Source of the DNA: Tetrahymena thermophila SB210
Lineage: Eukaryota > Ciliophora > Oligohymenophorea > Hymenostomatida > Tetrahymenidae
NCBI RefSeq assembly: GCF_000189635.1
Contig: NW_002476407.1
Span: 744,001 to 808,000 of the forward strand
DNA length: 64,000 bases
Direction: 5' to 3'
Part shown: positions 12,210 through 24,930 of the stretch, one piece after another
How positions within the stretch are numbered: position 1 is the stretch's first letter
How the letters are laid out: each line of letters begins with the position of its first letter
Notes under the pieces: generated by a model
Seen by the model: only the letters and a program-made list of their open reading frames with translations
Database searches by the model: none
What the model was told of the DNA's origin: nothing
Translations under genes and position numbers: made by a program

Positions 12210-13830
12210 CTTGAACGAGCCAGATGTTTCTACCTATCAGTTCTTGATACTAATAAAAACCAGCTAGAAATATTCTTAGCTATTTATTTGTTGGTATTTT
12301 AAAATTTTTATTAAATTAAAAAGTTTAATTTAGTACAATATAGTTCGTTCCTGTCGAAAGTTTTGAATTGATTAGTTATCTATTTATTTTTTTTTTGAAT
12401 TATTGTTTGTAATGAGTAGTTAATGAATGAGCTATTTAATATTTTTTTGTCTTTCTTTCTTTTTTCATATTATTTGCTATATATCTTTCTTAAAGCCTTT
12501 ACTTTCATTTAATTCTTTTTTTAAGATTTCAATTTACATTCTAACAAAATATTGATCTTAAGACTATGTTTTTTATCACTCATTTCCTTACTTCTTGAAA
12601 GAGCTAAAAAACCCAGATAGACCATAATAAAAACCAGTGTATTCAGTGCTGGCTTGTCCATTGATTTGATGTAATTAGGAGTTTTTATAAATTTTTATGT
12701 CATGTACTTACCTCTTGATCCTTTACAAAATTACTCAAAATAATTTGGTATAATTTAAAACATTCTAAACAAACTTACAGTTATTTTAGTCATAAATTCA
12801 TATATAATTTCAAAAATTAATTATATTTGTAAGAAAGGATTATATATATTTTTTTGATTTATTAAGGCTAATTTATTTATGATTATAAAATTAACCTCTA
12901 AAGGTAAAACCAAAATTAAAAATCTAAATTACTTAATTGTAAATATGTTAATTAAAACAATCTACCAATTTACCACCTGAATTGTTAAATATAATAATTA
13001 ATTCTATAGTTAAAGTTTTAATTAAAAAGAATTGTATTTTAAAAAACCAATTACTTATTATTTGTACAATATTTTTATTTTACAAATTTGAATGCATTTT
13101 CTTTTGAATTGCAAATTTAATTTTTAAAATCATATTTTTTAACTCAAAAGTGTTATGAAAAAAAAAATATACCTTACAATAAAAATATTTTGAATATATA
13201 ATCATCATTTTACATTTGTATTTATAATATATGTATTCAAATATTTGGAAATAGTATTTATATAAATCTTTGATAAATTTAATAGCTATTTTTTAGATTT
13301 GTTAGTTCTAGACACATACTGAATTCTTACAGTTAATTTTTTTTCAAAAAGAAATAGATAGTAATTATTGTATTTTAATATCTATTAATACCAAACTATT
13401 GCATTAATAGAATGTATTGTTAAATTTATCCATTAAATAGGATGTTCTAGAATAAATATTATCTTAAATATAAAAGAATTGAAAACTTTAGTAAATTTTT
13501 TATTCAAAATATTAATTTTTGTGTAATTTTAATATTAAAATTCATAGATAAATTTAATATAATATTTAAATTTTGATTTAATTATTTAAATTGCATAGAA
13601 ATTATAAAATTTGATTAATAATATTTATATTTTATAAAGTTTAATAAAATCTACTAATTGTTAATCTCTCTAGTTTATTAACAAATAATTTATTCTTGAA
13701 TCAAAACTTTTATTATTTACCCATTTTTATAGAATAATTTTTTTAAATCTTTAGCTAATATTTTATTTAAATTTAGATAATAAGAATTAATTTAATAGTA
13801 TTAATAAATTTTAATTTTATAATCAGACTC
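12210..13830. other. Intergenic, upstream of kinase gene
   Basis: A+T-rich DNA upstream of the minus-strand kinase. The only open frame of note is 12661-12206 (-), starting MDKPALNTLVFIMVYLGFLA and then Lys-rich. It has no recognisable domain and may be leader sequence. The remainder is near-pure A/T with no feature I can support. Confidence 0.45.
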
Positions 13831-14720
13831 TTTAGTTTAAAAGAATTTCTTAAAAGAGGTCTTCAACTGTAAGCTCATAATAGATTTTTAAATTTATTTT
13901 AGATTACCCAAGCTGGAGGATAATCAGAATATCTTCTCAATTTCTAATTTATGTTTTAAGTTGTTAATAAAAATTAACATTTAAAAAAGAAAGAAAAGTA
14001 TATAATATCAGCAATGTTATAGTGAAAGTAATTTTTTGTGTGAATGTGATCACTTTTTATACATTTATTAAGTTACATCTGTCATGCTATCTAAGGTATA
14101 AAAGTATTTTTTTTTAAACAATACATTTTTTATCATGAGAAATGTGTTAATATAATTTTCGTCTTCATTGGCTAACCAATAATTAAAACAGTATGAACAT
14201 ATTGATCTTAGAATTCAAGATGCCTACAAGCTTATCCATCTGAAATACATACAAAAAAAGGTCATTATCTGCTATCTCAATTTATTTTATATTAATTAAA
14301 TTCCTTTTTTAAATAGATTAGTTAATCTTTATAAGGTAAATTTTAATATACTCGTTTAGTTTTCCGAGAAAAAAAATGAGATTCAAAGGAAAATAAATAA
14401 GTTCCTATGAAAATATATCACCAATTTATTCATTAATAAATCTAAAAATACAACTATATTTGGAAGATAAACCACAATACCATCAGGAGTAAACTCAGTT
14501 ACTCTATTTATAATTTTTACTTAGTTTCCTAATAGTATAGGAAATTTTATGACCTTTTATGACTTGGAGGCTGATTAATCAAATATCCCATGTTGTAAAA
14601 AGATTTTTTTACACTTGAACTTAGCATGATACTCTAAATTGAATCTTAGATTTACTAGCTTCTTAATCCTAATAATTTTGAGGTACACACGTTTAATTTT
14701 TTTATAAAATAAAGTATTTT
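13830..14720 (-). pseudogene. Decayed Rad3/XPD-type helicase fragment
   Basis: Three minus-strand pieces, in the right order and spacing, resemble the second helicase domain of the Rad3/XPD/RTEL family. The first piece (about 14700-14400) contains VTEFTPDGIVVYLP, matching the family pattern V-PDGIVVFFPSY. The second (about 14265-14150) contains LEFQDQYVHTVLIIGQP, matching the motif V region G-I-D-F-x-D...R-A-V-I-x-x-G-x-P. The third (about 13935-13850) contains RYSDYPPAWVIQNKF, comparable to the region just after the last helicase motif. Distances of about 250-270 bases fit the ~80-90 residues expected between these landmarks. The pieces lie in different frames, are separated by non-coding-looking DNA and hit TGA early. 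No Walker A or DEAH region is present nearby. I read it as a remnant of a partial gene copy; a gene with several very short exons is the alternative. Confidence 0.4.
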
Positions 14721-15619
14721 TTAAAAATTCTTTTGTTACATTGAGAATTTTTATTTACTTTTTATCAATAACATAACAAATAGTTCAATTTAAAAATCAT
14801 AATTAATTAAAATAGAATATTTAAATTTATCCAGTATCTGTAATTAATTTATGTTCCTAATTTAGGAAGTAATAAACATTGGTAATATTTTTAATTTATA
14901 ATCATAAATTATTACTCATAGTAATATTTATAATTTTATTGGTACTAAATCATTTAATTTATTTTATCAAATGCTACCATATAGTTTAATCTAATATGTA
15001 CAATTAATATTTTGGTTTTGAGGTACAGTTTATTAATTTGCTTTAAAGATACCAAATAGTTAAGCCAAGAAAGAAATGTATTTTTTATGTAACTTTATTT
15101 AAAAATATTTAAATTAGATTCTTAATTATAATATTTTTAAAAATATGTAATCTAGGTTTTGTTGCTAATTTTTTGCACAATTCAAGTGACCAAGCTAATA
15201 GATTATTTTATTGAAAAATCAACAAAAAATCAATGAATACATACATAAAAGATGGATAATTAATTAGCCTTTATTTAAATGTAAATAAAATAGATAGATC
15301 TTTATTATTTTTCAGTATAACTATAGTCCATAAATAGACTAAAGAAAAACATTTAAAAGTGATGGGAATTATTATCATTGGATTAGCAAAAAAAGTACTG
15401 AAAAAAAAGTTTTACAAAATGATAATATTCGATAAAAGAATGAATAGAAATTAATATAAATCATCAGCGATTAAAAAGTGCGAAATCATAGATAAAAATT
15501 ATAATCAAAACATTTGTTTATATTGATAAATAAGAAGATATAACAAATTTACATATAAAAACTAGTCAGTCATATACCAATTAATTTTAACATAAATAGA
15601 GAAGCCAATTTGAATAATT
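14721..15619. other. Intergenic, upstream of LRR gene
   Basis: A+T-rich sequence with no coding frame that I can support. The part next to 15620 should carry the promoter of the leucine-rich-repeat gene; an in-frame TGA sits a few codons before its start. Confidence 0.5.
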
Positions 15620-18600
15620 ATGCTGAGTAGGAACTCAGGGTAGAGCTAATCAGCTGTGACTCTACCTAAGATTCATTAATAGAAATCTTAATCTCACACA
15701 AACTTGGATGAAAACATTATAGACTTAAAATAAAACATTCGCTTAAAGACAGACTTTGATATGTATGAATAGCATAGAATGGAAACTACAGATTCACTTG
15801 GTCACCAAGGATTTTTGTATAATGCATAAAGCCCCAACTTCTTAAATATTAGCTATCAACATAGTTCAATGAGTAATAACAGAGTTTCTGAAAAAGATTC
15901 TCCTCTCACTAAGAAATTATATTCTTCAGCTTTTAAAAGTAATGGAGCACGTTTTTCATTAAATTGTAGTGTTAATAGCTCACCAAAAATATTTATGAGG
16001 ACATTAAAGGGTTTTTAGGATAAATCAGTTTCTAATATGAGTGAGCGCTCTCATTTTCATTTTACTAGGTTGAAAGATGGAACACAAGTAGATAGGTATG
16101 GAAGAACAAAGGAATAAATTGAGGAGGAAAGATCAAGAGAAAATGATTTAATTTAATTAAAGAAACTGAACGAAAGTGATGATATGCAATTGGAAGATAA
16201 AAAATCCAAAGAAATAGTTGGAGAAGAAGCTATTGATTAATATTATGGACATTACAAAAATCTTTCTAAGATAGTTTAGCAAAATAACTTTTACTAGGTT
16301 TAGCGTACCAAATTTTATTGTTATTTATCTCCTTCATTATTAGATTACTAACTAATATATACTTTTGCATTCTTATTTTTAGATAAACTAACTCATTTGT
16401 GTGATAACTCTAAAGAGTGATTAAATTTCCTTTTCACTAAAATTACACCAGAGAGATATTTAAATAAATAAATAAATATGAGACAAGTCAATAAATACAA
16501 TTTAACTCTTCATTTTTAAATAAATAGCTTCATTACAAACAGATATTTTAAGAGAAGTAGAAAAGAGAAATGTAATTCCATCGAAACTAGGACTAATCAA
16601 ACAATCTGGAGATGAAGATACTTTAAAATTAAGGTACTTTTTACAAAACTTAAAAAAAGCTTATTTTTTTTTATTAAAGTCACATGCAATACGGAGATTA
16701 GTATGCCAGTGTTTTATCATAAGGATTAAAAAAAGTTGCTAATATTAAAAAATTTCATTTGTAGGATAATAGAATATCTGAAAAAAGTGCTGCAGAACTA
16801 GTATCAATTATTTCTAAAAATGCAAAAGAAGTCAATTTAGCTAACAATAATATTGGAAAAATTGGCTGTGAAAATCTATCTCGCTCTCTTTAAGAGCCTA
16901 AGTGTCAGTAAATATTTTTTTTTCATCAACCTTGATTATTTATCAAAATTAATTATCTCTTAATTAGGATTCAATTTTATTTTTCACAATAATGTTGATT
17001 TTACAGCTAAAAAAATGTACTGTCAATTCTCATAAATAATAAATAGCATTTTGCAATATTAAAAATTAATCATTGCCATTTATCTTGGAATTTTAAAAAA
17101 GAGGCCTTAATATAAATAAACTTTAATTAATGAGGATTGATGGTGTTTAAATTAAAAAAATTTAATGCTCATCAAATATAATTTAAAAAGAGGCATTAAA
17201 TATTTTAAGTTAAAGATAATTTTTATAATTAATGTAATAATATATTATTAAAAGACTTGAAGTTCTTAATTTGGAAGACAATAAATTAGGTGATTATGCC
17301 ATTATTATTCTATTAAAGGGAATTATGTAAAACAAAAGCTTAAAAATTCTTAATTTATCTAAAAACTATATCACTGATAAAGTATGCATAGACTTAAAAA
17401 ATATTTTAGAATAAAATGAACTCTATGAGCTTTATTTACATTGGAATTTAATTAAAGCTTAAGGAGGATAATTGATATTTGAAGGTATGAAAACTAATGA
17501 ATATTTAAAGGTGTTTGATATTAGTTATAATACATTGGGCAAAAGCACCAATAAAAACTCATGTGCTCCTTAAATTTGTGAATTTATCACTAACAATTAA
17601 GAATTAAGACATCTAGATTTGAGCAATAACTATTTTAATTATTAAGACTCTGTTGATATAGCTGCAGCTCTTGAAAAAAATAAGACAATTTATGGTTTCC
17701 ATTTTGCAGGAAATGTAGGTTATGTAGATAGTAGAGGTTTTTTGATAATTGAAGAAGAAAGTGAGTAAGATTTAACAGCTATGCATACAAGACTAAGGAT
17801 AGACAGTAATCTTTACTTTTTTAAATTTCAAATTAATTTAATTTTTTAATCATAAAAAGGCTGTAAAACTGTTGAAACTAATATATTTAGAACCAGTCGT
17901 GATAAAGATTTAAAGGATTGTTGCTGGATATGCGAAGGTTGGTAGGAAATTAAGTTTTAATGGAAATCAGGTATGTTAATTTTAATTAAATTGCTATTGT
18001 TGATAATTTTATTAAATTTTTAACTTTATTGTTTTGTAATTAAAAGGTATATCTGGTGATCTTGTAAATGATCCATTGTTTATTCATTTTAATTTTGAAG
18101 ATTTTAGGGGTAATTTCTTCGGTAAAGGAGTTGCTGTTTAAGACGGTTTTTCTTAAATTTTTACATATGAAAGAGTTATTCCTCCTGGAGAATTAGAATA
18201 TTTCTTTTCTGGAGAAGATAGCTCTGAAATTGCTAAAGATTAAGAAAAAAAATTTAACTATGAAGGGTCTGTCATTCCTGTAATAATTTACATTTACTAA
18301 ATTTAACTTTTTTAATTGAAGTGTTTTTAATAAAAAGAATGTATTCATTTATCAAGGATAGACTATTGATGTCCCTCTTAAAGAATTGAATTATATGAAT
18401 GTTCATGCAAGCAAAAAGCCATTTTTAAAATATGAGCCTTTAATTAGTATCTTACCAAGAACCAAGGATCCCGTTTATATTCCTCCTAAAAAGAAGAAAT
18501 TCAAATACAAATGGACCTTCCCAATCTCATTATTTGCTAAGTGGAGAATGGATGATGAAGAACTCCTTAGAAAATGCTTTGACTTTGATTGGGATTATGG

Positions 18601-19680
18601 AAAAATACCAAAATTAATTAAAAATGAGGATTAGCTCAAACAAGTCAAAGAATTTTTCAGATCTCATTACAGAGAAATTAAAGATTGCTATAAGAGCTAC
18701 GCAACAAAATATCCTGTAGGTGATATTTGGGCAATACAAAATCCTGCGTTCTTAGAATTTATTGAAAAAATTAAAATTATTGATAAAAATCTCATCAAAG
18801 ATCCTGATATTAACTTGAAGTGGGTTGCTACAATTTCATCTATCCCATAATAAGATAAAACTAATCCCAGAAATCCCGTTTAAGGTAAATAATTAAACAT
18901 TATTGATTACAGTAATAAATATTGGACTATTATAAAAAGCTATAAGCAGATATTAAATGATGGAAGTTTTAGTTAGAATAGCTGAAGAGAAGTATATTTT
19001 GAAATATAAAACTACAAGTAACTACTTTGAGGCAGTTAAGATGTTTTGGGATGAGCATTTAGCTTAAGAAATTAATTCATAATATAACTTGTAAACATGG
19101 AGAAATGAAAGATATTGGAATGAAGAATGCGATACATGTTTAAAAAATTACAAAAGAATTGTTGAGCATATCTATAAAAAGTATTCTAAAATGAAAGTTA
19201 AGCCTGGTTAAGCTCCCTTTATGTGTTTAGAAGAACTCTAGACTATCTGCAATAAGGCTGGTTTAACAGAAGAAGCTCACTTTGGACCAAATGTAGCTTT
19301 GCAAGCGTTTAACTTTTCAGTTATGACACAGGTAGATGAACTTTAGCAAGATAGAATATACTAAATGTATATTGTTGAATTTTACGAAGCACTTGCTAGA
19401 ATAGCAGAAGCTGCTTCCTTGGAACCTATTTAAGGACTATATTTTGTAAATTAGTTTATATAATTGACAATTTAACTAAATTTATTTAATCAAATAGGTT
19501 GATGAAGAATGGAACTTAGAAAAAAGAAAATCTTAAATTTTAGCTCATAAACTAGAAGCCCTAATTGTGCGTTTACTTAATACACTTAGCGATGCATCAT
19601 TTAAAGAGAAATATCCTCCAATCACAAAATCATTTTTTGTAAAAGAAGAAGATTCTGATGTAGAGTTAGTAAGTCCTTGA
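15620..19680 (+). CDS. Leucine-rich-repeat protein with ciliate-type C-terminal domain, nine exons
   Basis: Nine exons join in phase: 15620-16304, 16528-16633, 16680-16907, 17255-17805, 17860-17970, 18047-18279, 18338-18884, 18940-19445 and 19498-19680, giving 1,049 residues. The ATG follows a nearby in-frame TGA. Residues 1-228 are Ser/Asn/Gln-rich and probably disordered. From about 265 to 520 there are ribonuclease-inhibitor-like leucine-rich repeats, for example KEVNLANNNIGKIGCENLSR, LEVLNLEDNKLGDYAIIILL and LRHLDLSNNYF. Just after them comes a short Cys/Trp motif, KDCCWICEGWQEIKFQW near residue 548. A large C-terminal part with aromatic-rich stretches (FEDFRGNFFGKGVAVQDGF, YKWTFPISLFAKWRMDDEEL) follows and is unlike any domain I can name. 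No membrane segment is seen. The eighth exon could instead begin at 18913, also in phase, giving a 28-base intron. Likely a scaffold or binding protein; the function is inferred only from the repeats. Confidence 0.85.
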
Positions 19681-20767
19681 AAAAAATAAAAAACTAAAAT
19701 TAAATTAAATAAAAATATTTCCAAAATATATTTAGTATATCAATCAATTAATCAATAAATACACTATAAAAAATAATTATTATTATTAAATAATATCCTT
19801 CAATTAATTGATAATTAATTTGTATTAAAAATAAAATATTATTTTAATATCTACATATTTCATGTTTATTTATATAATAAGTATCTTTAAAAGTAATTAA
19901 ATATCTCTTTATTTTTTGACTTTAAAAAATTATTTTTAAAACTCAATACATCAATTTAAAATATAAATAATATAATTTTAATGATATTTATTTTTATATA
20001 AAGAGATAAAATTTTATGAGTTATTATTTTAAAAACAATAGGGGTATTTTAAAAATATTTTAATGATTTATTTTTTTACAAATTTATTTTTAATTTTACA
20101 AAAATTTTTTGAACAAGTCAAGTTAATACATATATATCTTTTGAAAATTTCATAATGAAATTAAAATTTATTAATAGTTTTAACAGTTTTAAAATTTTTA
20201 CATTTTTATTTTTTATAATTAAAAAAATATAATTTAATTTAAAATATTTTAATTACTCTTAGTTAAAGTAATATTTTAATTTTTATTTTTATTATTGTGA
20301 TATTTCTTTGAAATAAATTAATCTCTAAATTTATCTTTCAATAAAATAAATTTCTTATAAAATGTATTTATATTTACTTTTTGGTTTTAAGAATATTATG
20401 CTTGTGAATGGAATAAAAATAGCTTTTTGATATTTTAAATATTAAAATTTACATTTTCAAGATTTTTCTTTCTTACTTTTTTTAGAAAAAATCAAATTTT
20501 ATTTTACTCACTCGTTTTAGTTTTATTTATTTAAGAGTAATTGATTTTAACCATAAATTTTGAATCATTTACATATAGTTTATTGGTATTTTTTTAAATG
20601 TAAATTTTAAATGGTTAAAATGTGTAATTTCAATTGATAATTCATAAAAATTAATTAAAAAAATGATTAAAAGTTTAGTTTCTCTTTATCAAAAAATATA
20701 CTTTTAATATCAAAAATATAAAAATTTAATAAGAATTTATTATATTAATCGTTTTTTAATTTTTTTT
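19681..20767. other. Intergenic, convergent gene ends
   Basis: Close to pure A/T sequence between the LRR gene (+) and the carboxypeptidase gene (-). I see no gene or structured repeat in it. Confidence 0.6.
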
Positions 20768-22186
20768 TCATTAAGATTTGCTTTGATTGTATTGTAAACT
20801 GCGGTTAACAGCTTCAGTGACTAAATTAAGAGCGGCAGCAGGTTAGTCTTGAGGGACCATGTGACCGGAGTTATAAACAAGCTTGTATTATAAGTTCTTG
20901 TAAGTCTTAACTGTACCATAGACAGCACCATCAGCAGCCCATTAGGTAGTAGGAGCGCTGTTGAATTAACTTTAACCAGACCAGTTAAGGACTGATAAGA
21001 GTGTTTCAGTACCTATGTAAGGGACAATAAGATCTAAATTTCCGTTAAAGTAGTTAACTGGGAAGTCTTATTCAAGTAAATATTCAACTGCATTGATGGT
21101 ATCGCCTTTCATGAAGTCATTAGCAAAACGAGCATAAACTGTGTTGTCACATTAGGTATATTTCTTATTTCTTAACTTGAAAAGTTATTATCCGTAAGCG
21201 GAATTGAAGAGATTTTCAAGAGCACTGGCATCAGGTTCATCTTATCTGTGGATGTTGTAGACATCTAAATTTTAAGGATTGTTAATGCTCATATCTTGAT
21301 TGAAGTATGAAGAAGCAAGCTAGAATTAAGAAGCATTAATAGCCTTTTATGCTTATGCTGCAACTTGAAGACCATGTTAGTATTGGGTGTTACTAGTAAG
21401 GTTATTTAAGTGAGAGAATTCACTGAGAGAGCCAACTACATAGTAAGGAACAGTGAAACCATCAACTACACCAATACCTTAGATGTTGAAAACATTCTTT
21501 TCTTTTAAAGCTCTAGCAGCGATAGAAGGAACATACTTTCCTGCATATGATTCACCGAAAAGGAAGAGAGGAGACTTGGGAGTTAAGCCAACTTAGTTAA
21601 AACATCCATTAGGAGAGTTATAAAGTTAATCAAGAGCATAGAGGAATTATTAAGCAACTTAATCTTAGTTTTAAGGAATTTCCTTTGAAGAGTCAGCATA
21701 AGAAATACCAGTACCAATGGGTTAATCAACAAAAATAACGTTGTATTCGTTAGTCCAGGTATAATTATTAGGAGTAAAGTAGAAAGAACCACTAGAAGTT
21801 TAGTTAACATAAAGGGGACCTAATTCAAAGAAGTTACCGAATTAAGAAGAACAACCAGGACCACCATTTAACCAGATGATAGTTGGGAGGGTTCTAATTT
21901 ATTCAACAGTTCTTCCCTTAGCACCATAGAAAATGAAACCAAGAGCAGATTTCAAATTTTAACCAACACTCAAATAACCAGAGTAACTGAGTCCGTCATA
22001 AGCAGTGAAGTTAAGAGCATTACATTCAGTGGTGACACTGAGTTTATTTTTAGGTCTGAAGTAGTCCAAAAGTTTTTCTAACCAACTTTCATTTTATTAT
22101 TCTTTTTTGATTTAATCTTCTAACCTCAATTAGGCAGAGACTAAGCAAACTATTAAAGCTGCAATTAACAATCTTTGGAATTTCAT
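20768..22186 (-). CDS. Secreted serine carboxypeptidase, peptidase family S10
   Basis: One open minus-strand frame of 472 residues, ATG at 22186 and TGA at 20770-20768, normal S10 length. Residues 1-18 (MKFQRLLIAALIVCLVSA) form a signal peptide. S10 landmarks are all present: the oxyanion-region motif WLNGGPGCSSQFG near residue 109, the nucleophile in GESYAGKYVPS (Ser near 211), the acid Asp in NGNLDLIVPYIG near 384, and the catalytic His in NSGHMVPQDQP near 443. Several N-glycosylation sequons are visible. The catalytic triad looks intact, so it should remove C-terminal residues from peptides at acid pH in lysosomes, phagosomes or after secretion. Its base composition is noticeably higher in G+C than its surroundings and its codon choice looks optimised, suggesting strong expression (inferred). 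TAA/TAG glutamines break the standard-code translation. Confidence 0.96.
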
Positions 22187-23330
22187 TTCTTGTTATTTTT
22201 TAATTTAATTTTAATTAATTATTATTATTATTTGTAAGAAATTATCTCAAATTTGATTTACAAAGCTAATGATATCTCAAAAATATAAAGGAATTAATAA
22301 TTTAATACATTCGCTCGCTCATCATAAAATTCTTTTATAAATTATATAAAAGAAATAACAATGAATAATAATTAAAGATAATGTTATTGTTCGCAAATCT
22401 TTCTGGAACATTTTTTTTGGAAGTTATTAAATTATTTTCATTATTTAAAAATTTAGGAAGGAAGTTTAAAAAAGAAATTATTTATCTAAAATAAATAGAT
22501 AAATAAATAAATAAATGTTCTCAGCTTCTTCTAGAATATCTTTTCTTGATAAATATTATTTTTATTGCTGAAAACTTTATAATTAATTTAGATATTTGAC
22601 AGATAATTTTGTTTTTAAATTTCTATTTTTTCTTACAAATCTCAAACTAAATAATTTAATTGATTAAATCAAATTACAAATTAATAAATGAGATCAACTT
22701 ACATATTATTGTTTTTAAAATTTTCTCTTCATATTAAAACCATGACTTATCAATATTTCTTTTATATCTATTCTCATTCTTTCTTTCATATTGTTATATT
22801 TTTGATTTCTGAAAAATAAAAAACAAAAATTATATTCCTGATCGATAAAATGTATGACTTCATGATTTCTTACCGATGAAGCTAAATATCGATAAGAAAA
22901 TTTTTAAAATAATAATATTTATTAGAAAAATATGCTCAGTTTTTATTATCTTTTTCTTAAATGTTTTAAAATAATAATGATAAAAAGTATAAGCATTTGA
23001 ATTTTAATTTAAAAAGATGAAAATGTACTTTTCAAAACCTAAAAAAAAATAAAAAAATAAGAAAAACTCATTCATTAATAATGTGTCACACACTAAAATA
23101 TAATTAATTATTCAAACAAATAAGTAAATATTTAATAGGAATAAATATATATTCTTTTATATGTTCCACTTTAATTTTCTTCTTAATTTATGAATTTGGA
23201 TAAAAATAGCTAAACATAAGATAATTAACTTTCAACTAATAAATTAATGATAGACTACTTTTGTATCTTTAAAATTAAAAATATATTATGCTGATTTGTT
23301 GATTAAATATATTTTTATTTGATATTTATT
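22187..23330. other. Intergenic, upstream of carboxypeptidase
   Basis: A+T-rich upstream region shared by the minus-strand carboxypeptidase and the plus-strand LRR remnant. No coding frame or RNA gene can be supported. Confidence 0.5.
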
Positions 23331-23336
23331 TAGTAT

Positions 23337-24920
23337 GAAACAATTTGAAGAGGTTTCAGAGCCTTCATCCTACTCACTATAAAGCAGCAATTTCTCTTTA
23401 CAGAATTTTTTTACTTATTTTTTAAAAATCTACATTATTTTGTGTTTTGATTTAATATTTTTCATAAAAATAGGATTTATTCATTTAATTTCCATATTAT
23501 CTTTTTGATTTTTAACATTTTTAAAAAAATTATTTATTTAATCCTTCTAAAAAACAATTCATTACCAATATCTCTCAAATTTGACACTTTCTCTTAAGTA
23601 AAAACAGTTTATTTGTTTGGATTTTTATATTTTTTAATTTTTTATTTATTAGCGTTTTATTTGACTTATTATCTTTTTCTTTTTATTATGCTTGTGTTTT
23701 TTTTTTTTTGTTAATTTAACTTATTTTTTTATTATCAACATTTGTTTTATTATTAATTAATTCATGTTTTATTTTAATTTTTTTTCATCATTTTTTTCTT
23801 CTAACTAACTAATGGTTTATTAGATATTTTTTCTTCAATAATTAAAAAGTGGAAATAAAATTGGTGATGAAGGTACATCAGGCTTATGTTCTAATTTAGC
23901 AAAGTGCACTAATCTCTTAAATTTTTCCCTTAATCTCAAGTAAAAACTGTTAAATTTATTTTTTTAGGAATGTGATATTTTTTAACATAAAAGTAGATTG
24001 AAAAGAATATAACTCTTTTAATTTTATATTAGCTTTTATTTGACTTATTTTATTATCATTTTATTATGTTTATATTTTTTTACTTTCTTCATTTGTTAAT
24101 TTAACTCATTTTTTTATTTTCTACTTTTATTTATTATTAATAAATACTATTCTTATTATTTCATATTTTTTTATAAATATTTAAAAAGTTGGAATTAAAT
24201 AAGTGATTAAGGTGTACCAGGCTTAGGTTTTGCTTTAGCAAAGTGCGTGAACCTCTAAAATTTAGGACTATCTATTATGTAAAATTAGTTAATTTATTTT
24301 GGAATTAAAATCTTTTTTAATATAATAATTAATTTAAAACAATATAACTCCTGAAATTATTTATTAACTCTTTATTTTATTTATTTTTCATTTTTTTGTT
24401 CTTACTCTTCTTGATTTTTTTTTCTTTGCTAATTTAACTCATTTTTATTTTTTTTATTTCATATTTTTTTTCAATTTCATGTTCTAACTTACTAATTATT
24501 TTTTTCAATATTTAAAAAGAGGTAATTAAATTGGGATTGGTAATGAAGTTGCATCAAACTTATGTTTTGCTTTAGGAAAGTGTCCTAATCTTTCTAATTT
24601 ATATCTTGATCTAAGGTAAAAACACTTCATTTGTTTTGGATTATATATTTTAAAAAAAAACGTATTTAAACAATATTTATAGTAAACTTTTTTTATTTTA
24701 TTTATTTATTTTTTTTTATTTTATTTTATTTTGTTTGTTTTTTTTGTTTCTTTGTTAATTTAACTCATTTTTTCATTTTCGATTTTTTTTTATTATTTAT
24801 TCATTAATCCATCTATTTCTTATTGTTTCATTTTTTTCTTAGTTTTTGTTCTAACTAACTAATTAACTATAATTTTTTCTTCTATATTAAAAAGTTTAAA
24901 CTAAATTTATGATAAGATAA
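23337..24920 (+). pseudogene. Decayed LRR gene built of repeated exon-plus-intron units
   Basis: Three 90-96 base segments, each preceded by an A+T-rich tract ending in AAAAAG and followed by a GTAAAA-type donor, encode one leucine-rich repeat apiece. They lie at 23850-23939, 24189-24278 and 24520-24615. A fourth, degraded unit starts near 24895. The repeats read like NKIGDEGTSGLCSNLAKC, NQISDQGVPGLGFALAKC and VASNLCFALGKCPNLSNL. The introns between them also share a common stretch (GTTAATTTAACTCATTTTT or close variants near 23710, 24096, 24428 and 24753), so the repeated unit is the exon plus its intron, about 330-375 bases. A possible first exon with MKQFEEVSEPSSYSLQSSNF lies at 23335-23403. 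The fourth unit dissolves into a GATAA run and no C-terminal exon or stop context is found, so the locus is probably a broken gene. It could be a short functional LRR gene whose last exon I missed. Confidence 0.5.
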
Positions 24921-24930
24921 GATAAGATAA
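24910..24930 (+). repeat. GATAA microsatellite
   Basis: About four tandem copies of the five-base unit GATAA, sitting in the degraded fourth unit of the LRR remnant. Confidence 0.8.

Noticed and set aside
12206-12661. 151-codon minus-strand frame ending over the kinase start codon
   Set aside because: No domain, Lys-rich low complexity after a hydrophobic start; long open frames are common by chance when only TGA is a stop. Kept only as a note.
21583-21810. 75-codon minus-strand frame with hydrophobic sequence
   Set aside because: Lies on the same strand but in a different frame from the S10 carboxypeptidase, whose active-site motifs cover this DNA.
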